Source of the DNA: Hippasteria phrygiana
Lineage: Eukaryota; Echinodermata; Asteroidea; Valvatida; Goniasteridae
Direction of reading: 5' to 3'
Length of the DNA stretch: 64,000 nucleotides
Assembly: GCA_037893225.1 (NCBI GenBank)
Contig: JAZGUH010000556.1
Location: forward strand, 862,001-926,000
Of this stretch, positions 11,601-21,096 are shown in pieces. How positions within the stretch are numbered: the stretch's first letter is position 1; every line of letters begins with the position of its first letter. Under the pieces are notes generated by a model. That model ran no database searches, had not been told where the DNA came from, and worked only from the letters and a program-made list of their open reading frames with translations. A program made the translations under genes and the position numbers.

Positions 11601-14600
11601 TTGAGTGACCATAAACTGTGCATATTATGACAACAACATCTAAAAAAGAAAACACAAGCTTTCTTCCCCTATATTGCATGAACATTTCCTGACTAAAGTC
11701 TCAAAAATAAAGGTTGTCCCAAGTTGTCCTCACACTTCTGAGGACGGACAGAGCACACTCTCTGAAACGTCGAGTTACACACTCATCCCGGTTCTTTTCA
11801 GAACCACACTTCTTCCTAGAAGAGATGTATTTCACATGGTGTTTACCCGCAATCCCAGTCTCTCTCAGGTTGTTCCCAAGTGTTTATACAATTCTGAACA
11901 CAACTGGATGGTTATTTTTCAAGATTTTGCTGTTCTTGACTGATTTTGGTGGGGGTATTAATTAAAGTAAACTCCTTCCCAAACCTCAAACGCAAATTTC
12001 AAACATTTTTTCTATTTTGAGTCATCAGACCAGAATATTAGTCATCATTCAACCACAAAGTTCAGGTAGTATTCACATTCCTGTACAACAGTGCAGGCTA
12101 TCCTGGGAATCTACATGTAGGTCTGTCCCAAGTACAATAATCCGGGGGGGGGGGGGGGGGGGGGGGGGTGGGGGGGGGGAATGTAAATAACACAAAATAA
12201 ACAAAACAACCTGTTGGGCATCATGCCATTTTCAAGAAAGGAAGAACCCTGGCGTTTTTACTAATTTTACAATGCGTCATGCCGGGAAATATTTCAAGAT
12301 GGCTGCCCCCATTTTTTGTTTTTCAAAATCGCTTCGGCCGACATTGGAGTCAAACCGTGAAAAGGGCGGTAGGCAGGGATGCTAAACATGTATTTTTTAT
12401 TTTGCCTAAATCGTCTGCTATTGGAAGGCAAAGAATTTCATGACTTGTAAAAAATAACATGTGTGCTTCATGCTTTCCTTTTTTCTTTTTTTAAATATTT
12501 ATTGGCCAAACTGCATATTTTCGGCGGAAAATTACAGGGTCTTGAAGGGCCTTTATATGTGTAAATTACACTAGTATCCCTTAAAATCGGAAATATACAT
12601 TTTGAGAATTCATTTCTCAAGATAAATAATATGTTGTTTCCCAGGTTGTATTATAAAGTTGGGCGTGATCTATGGCTATACGGCATGGGTTTATGACTTC
12701 TGACTAGCACCCCCGAACAGAGATATTGACAATTTGGGAGACCGCCAATATAGGGCATGATAGCTTAGTTGGTAGAGCACCCGTACGGTATTCCGGAGGT
12801 CGCAGGTTCGAATCCCACTCCTGCCAGTTGTCTTTGTTCACTTCATAAAAATTCATTTAAATTACCTAGTCAGTTTCCCTTGTGGTTTGACGGAGTTAAA
12901 TAATAGGTACAATTGTGACGTTTATTTAATACAATTGTCGTGACAATGTTTTGAGAGAATTCTAAGTATTATCCCTAACGTCACCGAATATTACAAAATA
13001 CTACTTGAGTAAACTGTAGTATGCAGTACTATTACTACACTGGCCTGTGAGAATTGAGTAGTATTTTGTAGTACAGTGTACTGTACCCCAAGTGAATGCC
13101 TAGGACGTTAGGGTTAAAGAACACAAGCCGTTTTAAGTTCAGTCAGAATTCTGGTTGTCACTGCTGGATTTTATGCAAACAGGCAGGCTTTACACATTGG
13201 ATTCTTTGCATTTTATATGTAGCATGGTGCCTACACAAATTGAATTTACAGGGAAAACAATCTTACAACAAAAAGAAAAACATGTTTTTGCATCCCCATC
13301 TGCTTTCTTTTGTTTTGTTTGCATACAAACAAAAAAGTCATAAAAAATGCAAGAGGAAGAGAGGAAATGCCTCCCGGTCCATTTATTAAAAGTTTTTAAT
13401 CAATTTGGGCGGCCATCTTGGAAAATATTGCCTGCCATGATCTAAAAAAAAGAAGGAAAAAAATGGCCCCTACTTCCTTCTTTTCTTTTTTGAAAATGGC
13501 GTGAGACTATTTTCCTTCCATGATTGGGAATTTTTGTTGGGCTTATGTTTTTTGTTTTTCTTTTGTGTTTGTATTTGTTTTGTTCTGTTTAATATTTATT
13601 TTGCCCAAGGCTTGATTCTGACAGTTACCGTGATCAATTATACGAAGGACCATATTTTCCATGAGGAAATTGGTTCCCTAATGACAACTTGTTTCTATAA
13701 CTTATTCTATAAATTAGGGGTCACCTACATGTATCTCCAAGAGTGATTATGTAAATCAAACAAGTAAACAATAGTGTGAATTCAATTTTAATGATACTTG
13801 ATGGGAAATTACACAGGTCAGGTGTAACAGGGACAACAAAACATGCCACACTTTTGAACCCCTAATTTATAGAATGACCCATTTCTTCTTTAAGATTCCA
13901 TAAACAGGAAGGAACAAAGAAAAGGAAGCGGGTTATTAAGAAAAGGAAGGGAGTTTTAGAGAAAAAAACTACATAAATCATGTGCTGTACACACACATAG
14001 GAAGTCTGTACCCCAAGCAATGAACAAAGGGATTTTAGAACAGGGCAATGGAAACTGTGTGCAAAATCCCTAGTACATGTGTGTAGGTTTTGAGGTCCTC
14101 CGGAAAAAAATCCACATTCTACCATTCCTTAGCAAAAACCCTTTATGATCCAAGATACTAAGGACCCAACAGAAAAAAACATAGCATCCCCACCTGCAAA
14201 GATGCATTCTTTTCTATTTGTTTTTCTTCTTTCTCAAAACACAAACATCTACATGTAAACATGCAAACAGAAGAAAGAAATTCACCCCCATTTGATCTTA
14301 GTGGTGGTATACATAAATGTAAATCTAGATTTTTTTAACATTCGGTCACTGAATCCTGCAAACTATATCCAGTCATTGGGAGGGCTTTTCATGCAGCACC
14401 TCACTTGTCAATTTTTGCATGACTAAGAAGAGCTGGATGGGAACTTCAGGTGAAATCAGGTGAATAAATTTAGGATAACCAGATTTTGAAATCTCCAATT
14501 TCTCCCACTAGTAGTTAGTCAATATGTTTTGACTTCAACGTTGGTGGCAGACATCTTGAAAAAAAAACAGCCATCTTTGAAAGAAACAGCTTGCAGCCAC

Positions 14601-17600
14601 TAAAAAAAAGGCCTCGTCTATTTTGGGCAAATTAAAGCAATTTTCTTTCATACCCTGTGCACGCTAGTGAGCTTTGTTTGTCATGCACACAATGTCCATG
14701 TCTTGCTTATAAAATAAATGTGCTTGCATCCATGTGTACATGTACACGTATGTATACGTGTATACTGTATTACACTGTACATTCGAGGAGAAAGAAAATA
14801 CAAAGGAATCTTGTCCTCGGGAGTCAGTCTTTTGTTAAAATCATTCTTCGGACGTAAAAATACGTGCTTAGTCTATGGGATTTTTTTAAATAAGTAAAAG
14901 CATCGTCCCCGGTAGTATACAAACACGACTACATGTATGTGGTTCTTTTCTTGTCAGGGGTCTTCGACAGAAAATTCTAAGAAAGCTAATATATATTTGT
15001 TCAGCAAATAATGGGAGCCCATTAATTTTGTGCTGGTATTTATCAGCTCATTGCACAATACATTTATCACCAAGTGTTCATTAAGATAAAAACACGGGAA
15101 TAAAAAATACAGGCCCAAGATCCATTAGAATTCTGAAATCCAATTTCCTGTAAAGATCCCTGTGGAGTAGTGAGACTTATGTATGTTTAACAACAAACAA
15201 AGCACCTTTGATGTCAACAGGAAATGTACATTTATAGACTGGGCTTCTTGATAAAAAAAAACCTGTTTTGTTTACTTTTAATTACTCACTGATCCTTTTT
15301 TTATTTTTAGAACAAAATTCAGGTAACTTTGTGGAGAAGGAAAATAAAAACGACATTTTGTATTATAACTATAACTGTACGTCTGCACAATGTACGTAAA
15401 TTCACAAGAGTTTTAATACATTTTAAAAGTTTTCTTTGTCAAGTTTATATATTTCAAAATGCTAGAATGTACAGATGTACTGCATACATACGTTCGAGGA
15501 CAAAAGGAGAAAGAAAATACAAAGGAATCTTGTCCTTGGGAGTCGGTCTTTTGTTAAAATCGGTCCTCGGATGTAAAAATATGTGCTTACATGTAGTCTA
15601 CTTGGAAACTACTGGACTAGCACTTAATTAACCCTCCAGGGTATTTTGGCTAGAAACCCTGCCAGACGCATCAGATTGCATACTTTGTCACACTGACTTG
15701 TGTGCAGAGTGCAGCAAAGTGAAGCTGTCACCACAGATGCACTGTGCTGCGTCTGGCAGGGTTAGGGTTAAATTACTTGACTCTATGCTGCAGGCCTGTG
15801 TGAAGTCCTTACGTGGCATTTCCATCATACATGTAAATTTATAATGCATCTGCTGATTTCTTTTTTAAATAACTATCACAGCCTATCAAAAACTCTAAAC
15901 ACGAACTCTCACAGTTTGTGTGTGTTTCAATCCGTCATTTGATAGGTTTTGATCTGTACAACAACTGGGTCGATTTTGGCCAGGTGCACAGGAGGGTTAA
16001 ATAATTAAATTCAGTTTAATTAGCGTAAAAGGGCTCCAGATGGCTACCCTAAGTAAAGGTTTTAAAATTTAAATTTATACCAAAACAATAATAAACAAAT
16101 AAAAAAGTGTAAAAAAAAATATCTTATTGTTTTATTTGCGAGTCAGGAATTGGTTTTTTTTGCTGATATGGTGCTACAAACATACAAAAACACTTTAAAT
16201 ATGTTCTCTTGTCCAACATGTCTCTTTCATTTTTAATGCGTCTTTGAACAGGGAAACACCAACAGTTGCCAGAATTCTTTTTAAATGACGGCTATCTTGA
16301 AAATAAAAAATAAAAAATAGAAAGCCCCTCTTCCTCCTTTTTTTTTAAAACCCGGACGTGAAACATGTTTGTTTTTTTACTTGGCCTAACTCAGTTCCCT
16401 GCCTCTTTCAGCAAGTTCGATGAGGTTCATAACGCAAAGCAACCGGGCGTTCATTGCACTTAATACTGGACAAAGGGAACCCATGAAAAAAATTGAGAAA
16501 AACAACAAAACCTGTGTTTCCACCTGCTACCGGCCTACGCCAATCCACATGCATACAAAATCAGCCCGCTGGCTAGTACTGTACAGTGTATTGTAGTCTG
16601 AACACCGACCTTACCCTTGTGTGAAAACAAACAAAAAACAAAAAAAATAAACAAAACAAAAAAGAACCAAAAAAACAACAACAAAAAACAAAAAAAAGAA
16701 AGGATAAAAGGAAAAATAAAAGGAAAAAAGGAACAAAAAAGAACAAAAAAAGAAAAAAGAAAAGAAGAACAAGAAAACAAAAAACTTCGGAAAGAGTTCC
16801 ATATCCGGACATCACTTATACCTTGTGCACAAAGTCTATGGGCCATGACAGAAAAAGTCAAAGTATTTTCAAATAATAAGTTGAAAATCTTTCCCTCCTA
16901 AATTCGTGTTTCTTCATCAGATTTACACTTTTTGGTAGTTTTTAAGTCATATTAAGGGAAAATAAGTGATGTCCGGATATGGAACTCTTTCCCATGTTTC
17001 ATTTTAATGAAGAAAAAAAATACACTATTTTGGACCTCTACAACCCTCTAAAAAGGCTGGAATTCATGGCTGCTTTCGCACATTTAATGTACAGAAACAT
17101 ACGCCCGAATTGTTGTCAGATCGCAAGTAATTCAACATCTGTACAGTAATTATTCAATAACTACATGTGGGTAGATTTTTTTCATTTAATGTCTTATTCA
17201 AAAGTGAATAACTTTTGTATATTGCTAATTTGCTACATGTACAGTGTAATGTAGGAACAAAGCAAATACAAAAATTATATTTGTTAATGTTAGCCTCTGG
17301 TGAAAGTAAACTCAAAAAGAGCACAAACAGTTTAACTTGTGCACTTAATCAAATTCCCCCGCCCCAAGCATTATTTTATGAAATTTGAGTAGCTAAGAAT
17401 ACAATTTTTAAAGAAAGTATTCAGTTGCTTATGGAGCCTCTACGAACAATTACAGAAATGTACAATAAAAAATTCCTCCATGATCTGATCTATACTACTC
17501 AATTATATTGAGTAAATATTGAGTAAACTATCATCTGTACATAGATAAAAATTTGAACCAAAGATTGCACAAAATAAACATGAAACATTTTGAAAACATT

Positions 17601-18223
17601 GAACAGGAAAATAGCTTTTTTTTAAACTTACCTGGACTTCCCTCCACCGAGTCAAAATGTCCATTTAGCAGCAAGCTATGATCATGAGCCCCCTCGCCCT
17701 GTCTTACAACCTCCTTGGCTGGACTCAAACGGGCCACAATGTTCGTGATTTTCTTGTAGTACGGACTAAAACCACCCCAAATATCCATAGTGTACGAACC
17801 CTCAGGATGTGATATATCGATTTCGACTTCGTGTACTCCTGGTACGGCCATTTTTTGTATGTCCGATAGAGCTTTCATGAGGTACTCCACGCAGTAGACC
17901 TCGTTTGCCCGCGAGCCTCCGGGACGGGGTCCGAGAGCGGTGATTGCGGCCACGTGAGCCCGGGCTCTCTCCTCCACAAACTCCCCCGAACTCCCGTGCT
18001 CGGACACGCTCTTCGGTGCCGGCAGCCGGTGGTAACTCCACAAAGCAAGCAGCAAAATCGCCCCCATGTAGACCAGGAGATAGGCGAAGATGCCCTCCGA
18101 AAGATACCTGGAGGGCAGCTTTTTGGTCTTGTGGTCGTTCTGGAGGCCATTTCTGGCTACATTGGGGAAGTTTTCGGTTCCAAAACTGCGCTGCCGGACC
18201 TCCCCTCCTGTGTTTTTCTCCAT
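5503..18223 (-). CDS. ERMP1: ERMP1-like ER metallopeptidase, 5' part (exons 1-3)
   Basis: Three minus-strand exons join in frame: 18223-17632, 9823-9590 and 5649-5503, together 324 codons plus one base. All three introns are phase 1, and the last exon leaves through a donor at 5502, so the protein continues off the left edge. The order is a short cytosolic N-terminus, one membrane helix (about residues 45-66), then the lumenal peptidase M28 domain. Zinc and catalytic residues are visible: His and Asp in [12 protein letters not shown], the Asp pair in GASDD, and Glu-Glu in NGAEEN. These match ERMP1 (Felix-ina), a multi-spanning ER zinc exopeptidase. The C-terminal membrane region is outside the window. 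The start ATG is the first in frame. Confidence 0.93.
5785..5895 (+). repeat. TCGAGGACAA dispersed repeat, copy 1
   Basis: A roughly 110-bp block (TTCGAGGACAAGAGGAGAAA, then TTGTCCTCGGGAGTCGGTCT, then GGACGTAAAGATACGTGCTT) recurs at 14783-14880 and 15487-15605 in the same orientation. Within the block, GGACAAG and CTTGTCC can form a hairpin. There is no tRNA-type promoter box, and its class is not recognised. Confidence 0.7.
6637..7160. mobile_element. hAT-like element, diverged copy
   Basis: The ends are TAGAGCTGTTCATTTTCGAA and the inverse CGGGACAGCTTTA. Much of its interior (for example TTTGTGGACGGAGGTTTATTG on the minus strand) is shared with 7642-8084, and both have many CGAATATTCG palindromes near the ends. 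The flanking 8-mers CATTTGAG and CATAGAGG no longer match well, so this is the older copy. Confidence 0.65.
7642..8084. mobile_element. hAT-like element with exact 8-bp TSD
   Basis: TAGGGCTG at the left end pairs with CAGCCCTA at the right end. The element is flanked by a perfect 8-bp duplication, GAGTGTAC, at 7634-7641 and 8085-8092. Clustered TATTCG/CGAATA words near both ends look like subterminal transposase-binding repeats of hAT elements. No transposase is encoded. Confidence 0.85.
8218..8440 (+). repeat. Dispersed repeat (GGTGGGGCTGGCAACC family)
   Basis: This block, with CTGGAAGCAGGAAAACC, GGCTGGCAACCTAAAATGTG and CCCTTTACCTAGAGTGGCTT, recurs inverted at about 10082-10310 and partially at 23583-23690 and 55738-55870. 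All copies share the same 3' limit near the CTAGAGTGGCTTTTAGCCT motif. The class is unknown. Confidence 0.65.
9329..9478. mobile_element. TTAA-flanked palindromic element, family B, copy 1
   Basis: TTAA lies at 9329-9332 and 9475-9478. Inside are CCCTAACCCTCC and CCCTGCCAGACGCA on the left and the inverse TGCGTCTGGCAGGGTTAGGG on the right. A close copy lies at 15628-15771. The exact TTAA flanks and the paired ends support a piggyBac-type non-autonomous element. Confidence 0.8.
9590..9823 (-). CDS. ERMP1: ERMP1 exon 2: M28 catalytic core
   Basis: Acceptor CCCCAG before 9823, donor GTGCGG after 9590. It completes Gly-Ala-Ser-Asp-Asp and carries FLFNGAEEN with the general-base and zinc-binding glutamates, then an ITQHPW and [10 protein letters not shown] segment typical of this family. 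The exon is 234 bp, phase 1 at both ends. Confidence 0.93.
10082..10310 (-). repeat. Inverted copy of the GGTGGGGCTGGCAACC repeat
   Basis: Reverse-complement match to 8218-8440, including ACCCAGGCGGGGTAACTTCC and GGTTTTCCAGGGCCCAGATC. It shows that the family extends to at least 220 bp. Confidence 0.6.
10384..10444. repeat. CCCTGC microsatellite and C run
   Basis: About six copies of CCCTGC pass into a run of about 20 cytosines. Such runs are also scattered elsewhere in the window (10572, 12145, 18779, 41872, 42950, 49550, 55897). Confidence 0.85.
11447..11979. mobile_element. Degenerate copy of the GGAAAGATTTTACTTT element
   Basis: Contains TCAGGAACAGTAAAATCTTG on the left and GATTTTGCTGTTCTTGACTG plus TATTAATTAAAGTAAACTCC on the right, which are inverted relative to each other. 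Complete relatives are at 35598-36000 and 63296-63909. The left terminus is missing. The interior includes a GGTTCTTTTCAGAACC hairpin that also occurs near 59263 and in inverse near 58606. Confidence 0.55.
12753..12828 (+). mobile_element. tRNA-headed SINE copy 1
   Basis: A tRNA-like segment with a box A (TAGCTTAGTTGGTAGAGC) and a box B (GGTTCGAATCC) ends CTCCTGCCA. The same module followed by AGTTTTCTTTGTTCACTTTG recurs at 37503, 38364, 52289, 57381 and (minus) 58661-58735. The constant flanks on both sides show that it is a dispersed SINE and not a set of functional tRNA genes. Confidence 0.75.
12973..13113. mobile_element. Short inverted-repeat element
   Basis: CCCTAACGTC at the left pairs with GACGTTAGGG at the right, and the interior carries a second inverted pair (ACAAAATACTAC and GTAGTATTTTGT). 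A TTAA follows on the right only. Confidence 0.5.
14783..14880 (+). repeat. TCGAGGACAA dispersed repeat, copy 2
   Basis: Same block as 5785-5895 with a short deletion near the left end (ATTCGAGGAGAAAGAAAATA). It ends in the shared GTGCTTAGTCTATGGGA. Confidence 0.7.
15487..15605 (+). repeat. TCGAGGACAA dispersed repeat, copy 3
   Basis: It starts ACGTTCGAGGACAAAAGGAG and follows the other two copies to ATATGTGCTTACATGTAGTC, where an ACATGT interruption is present. Confidence 0.7.
15628..15771. mobile_element. TTAA-flanked palindromic element, family B, copy 2
   Basis: TTAA at 15628-15631 and 15768-15771; the interior is nearly identical to 9329-9478, with the same CCCTGCCAGACGCA inverted pair. 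The similarity of the two copies suggests fairly recent mobility. Confidence 0.8.
16617..16790. repeat. A-rich low-complexity tract
   Basis: Long AAAAACAAA/GAAAAAAGG tract. It gives artificial Lys- or Phe-rich ORFs on both strands, which I do not accept as genes. It lies directly left of the 200-bp inverted element. Confidence 0.8.
16791..16990. mobile_element. 200-bp element with 29-bp near-perfect inverted termini
   Basis: The left end begins AAAGAGTTCCATATCCGGAC and continues ATCACTTAT; the right end is its exact inverse (16962-16990). The element is exactly 200 bp and non-coding. No convincing target duplication beyond two or three bases is visible. Confidence 0.8.
17632..18223 (-). CDS. 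ERMP1: ERMP1 exon 1: N-terminus, first TM, start of M28
   Basis: The exon runs from ATG at 18223 to the donor GTAAGT after 17632. It encodes 197 codons with one base left over. A hydrophobic run ([17 protein letters not shown]) is the signal-anchor helix. The exon ends in the zinc motif His-Phe-Asp-Ser and Ser-Pro. The DNA is CpG- and GC-rich compared with its surroundings, as expected near an active promoter. Confidence 0.93.
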
Positions 18224-18269
18224 TGCTGTTTATTGTTCGTCTGCTCGATCGTCTCGTCGTGACTTTTTG

Positions 18270-18392
18270 GGCCGTGTCCGAATTACTTGGCTACGGCTTG
18301 AAATTACACACGAGTCTATGGGAAGTGGCTGCAGCCACTACCATAGAAATGTGTTTAACATCCAGCCGTAGCCAAGTAATTCGGACACGGCC
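18270..18392. mobile_element. Palindromic element just upstream of ERMP1
   Basis: GGCCGTGTCCGAATTACTTG and following at the left pairs with its inverse at the right (TAATTCGGACACGGCC), about 29 bp on each side, around a 60-bp centre. This is a short foldback or MITE insertion in the presumed 5' UTR or core promoter of ERMP1. Confidence 0.75.
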
Positions 18393-19569
18393 TTTGCCAA
18401 AAACCCACGTAACGTAAAATGCATGGTGCGTGAAAAAAAAAAAGCACGCGATCAGCTGATATATCGAGGACAACGTCGTGCACAAGGAACAATCGTCGTG
18501 TTATCTACGTACAGATTAGATAGACTAGACACAGATTAGCCGGCGACTGTTTGATATCGCGGTTTTAAATAAACGACTTCAAAAAAAATTTCTTTTTTTA
18601 AATCATTTTTTATAATCTCGTTATAAATAGTGTTTAATCTGATCTCATGTTTACAACCGATTTATTTTCAGTCTAAACCGCAAGATAAGCAAGTTGACGG
18701 AAGCGATAGATAAAACTTTGCTCTATGGGTGAACTTGTCAAATTATGAAACTGTGTAAAGAGACTTTTTGTGTGGGGGTGGGGGGGGGGGGGGAGGGGTA
18801 GAAGTCAGATCCAATTTTCGTATGACCCATAAAAATCACATAAAATACATGGCGGGTCAGACACAACAGTTTTTAATCTCCCCCCCCCCCCCCCAGTTTT
18901 TCCTTTTGATTTTGTACCAGTAAAAATGTCAGAATAAAAATTATAACAAAAGTTTTTCCCCTCCCTGTTCTGGATCTGCTCCATGGGGGGGGGGGACAGA
19001 AAACTACACCCTGCTCTGTCCTTTTTTTTACCAAAATGAAAAATATCCCCGACATTACACTATAATTCTTGGAGCAATTGTTTTCATTTCAGTTTAGATT
19101 TTATTGCCTTTCTTCAAATGATACGTTGGCATTAAAGCAATCAGCACGCAATAGTTTCAAACTTATATCACACATTAATTAATGTTACCGTAGAAATTAT
19201 TTCACACAAACATTTTATGCTAATCATATGATGATGGTAGCATATGCAGATGAATATTAAGACTATAATAGCTTGCAAACTTTTGTGTAATTAACAAATT
19301 ATAAATTGTTAAAAAATCTGCAAATGACACTTTACAAACATTGTTTAATGTTAAAAATACAAAAATAATGTACAAAATTCTCTGTATAAATGGTCGCTGC
19401 TCAAGCTCATAAAAAAACAGCTTGAATTTTGAGGAATACATACGATTTTCAAGGTGACATACATTTTTGAAACTTTTGAAACCATAAAACTTAAAACAAA
19501 CAACTTTCCAAAACTATGTACCTAAAAACATTTTGATACTAAAAAGATTTTTTTAAAATTAATACTAGA

Positions 19570-19575
19570 TTTATT
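19570..19575 (-). terminator. Candidate poly(A) signal for dystrophin-like gene
   Basis: AATAAA on the minus strand, about 380 bp downstream of the stop codon at 19953. It is the nearest canonical hexamer I see in that direction; the sequence is AT-rich, so chance occurrence is possible. Confidence 0.4.
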
Positions 19576-19952
19576 GTAATATATCATTACAGAGCCTCAG
19601 TTTGTTGGTAGTTATAGAACATTCACTGGAAGATTACTAATGCAGCGTCGGATTTTATGAATAGGCTTGAATAAAAAAAAAATGAAATTAAATACAATTC
19701 AAAATACACACAAAAAAGAACTTGAAAAAAACGAATGAAGGTGTTTATAATTTGTTTTTCTAGTTTCAATCATTTTTGTGACTGAGAAATAAATAGGAGA
19801 TCTGCAGTTATAATGCATTGATTCCCAAAACCTGCATCGGCATAATTGGATTCCAAATCTTGATTAGTTTTCCATATGTGCAGGAAGTACATGTACATAT
19901 TTTATCTGTAATACACTGCTGGTTATGTCATTAAAAAGATTCTGACATTTCA

Positions 19953-21096
19953 TTAAGGTTTGTTGGTAACCCTGGCAACAAGAGTTGACATGGCGTCGCC
20001 GATGCGGGCCACAGCGTCGATCATGTCCCTGGGGTTGTCGCGAGTTCCTGTAAACAAGCAAACAAAAAGGTGGAAAGTTGCCAGATTCAAAAAATAAAGG
20101 GAAACTGACAAATCAAGGAAAGAAAATGATCTGGAACTTGAAACGGAATCCAGTGTCAATTAAAAATGGACTATTAAAAGTCGATATGTTGAGTTATTGC
20201 CATCGAGTTATATTATTCAATTCAATTTTTGTTTTCAATTAAGCAAACATTTATTTTTATGCTCTGTTTATACCAGGGCTGTAGTCGAGTCCATCACAAG
20301 TCCCTGCAAGTCCATCACAAGCACTCCAGTCCTAATTCCAATCGCAAGCTATTCAAATGAGCTTTGACAAAAGCATTCCTTTGTCATTGTTCATCTAGTT
20401 ACTTGTGACTGGCTTTATGAAAGGGCTTTATGAAAGGACTTGCCAAAGGACTTGTGAAAGGACTTGCAGGGACTTGACTACAGCTCTGGACTGTATACAC
20501 CTACACAGAAAAAACACATCCAGAAAACACGGAATATGGGGATACAGATTTATCATAAAAAACTGCAGAGCGTACAAAGGTTTTTGGTTTTATTATGAAT
20601 AGCAGAGCTCATGCCAACCTTTTCCAAACTTAAAAAAAAAAAATCAATATTTTGCTAAGAAATTCCGTATTTTTCATGAAATTTAAACTTTACCTGAAAA
20701 ACAGGCCGAGTTTAACGAACCCACGCACTGGATGGACCGTCTCATTTTTTTTTTTAACTAAAGTTGCAATTGTTCAGTTTGGATTGCAATAATGAGCCTG
20801 TACACGCACATTATAATGGCATAATATGCATGACAAAACATTATAATGGTCAGATTTTACAAAATCCGTATTTTATAAACCAAAATTCATGCTTCTGTAT
20901 TTTTTTGTGAATTTCCGTAGAAATATGGAAAATCCGTACCTCTGTAGAGGTGATATGGCCCAATCTTGTATATGTTTACTGCATTAAGTTATCACAAATA
21001 TGTACATGTACATACCGTGAGGTCGTCTTGTTCGCATGAACGTTGGAGCCGGTTTATAGGAGGGAGGGGGCTGGAATTCCGGTGAGGGAGGTCCCT
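19953..21096 (-). CDS. Dystrophin-like exons 14-15: C-terminus
   Basis: Exon 21096-21016 (Pro-rich, ends RTRRPH) splices to 20047-19953, which encodes [20 protein letters not shown] and ends NKP-stop (TAA at 19955-19953). The short amphipathic helix at the very end is not one I recognise from vertebrate dystrophins. Phase and splice sites agree at both junctions. Confidence 0.8.

Larger units (their letters stand above)
9824..17631. other. ERMP1 intron 1, mostly repeats
   Basis: No exon recognised. Contents include a C-rich CCCTGC repeat and long C and G runs (10384-10444, 10572-10590, 12145-12180), one arm of the 8-bp-TSD family (about 11447-11979), a tRNA-headed SINE (12753-12828), inverted elements at 12973-13113 and 16791-16990, two TCGAGGACAA repeats and an A-rich tract at 16617-16790. 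Confidence 0.6.
18224..19952. other. Spacer between dystrophin-like 3' end and ERMP1 start
   Basis: About 1.7 kb. It should contain the ERMP1 promoter and the 3' UTR of the dystrophin-like gene, since both are transcribed leftwards. A palindromic element (18270-18392) sits 47 bp upstream of the ERMP1 ATG. G and C runs at 18774-18795 and 18881-18895 and AT-rich sequence fill the rest. No TATA box could be assigned for ERMP1. Confidence 0.6.

Noticed and set aside
12753..12828. Functional tRNA gene
   Set aside because: The same sequence recurs at least six times with shared non-tRNA flanks, variable anticodon region and one copy lacking box B, so it is a SINE head.
16535..16901. Phe-rich and Lys-rich ORFs on both strands
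   Set aside because: They come from the A-rich low-complexity tract at 16617-16790; no start context, family or splice support.
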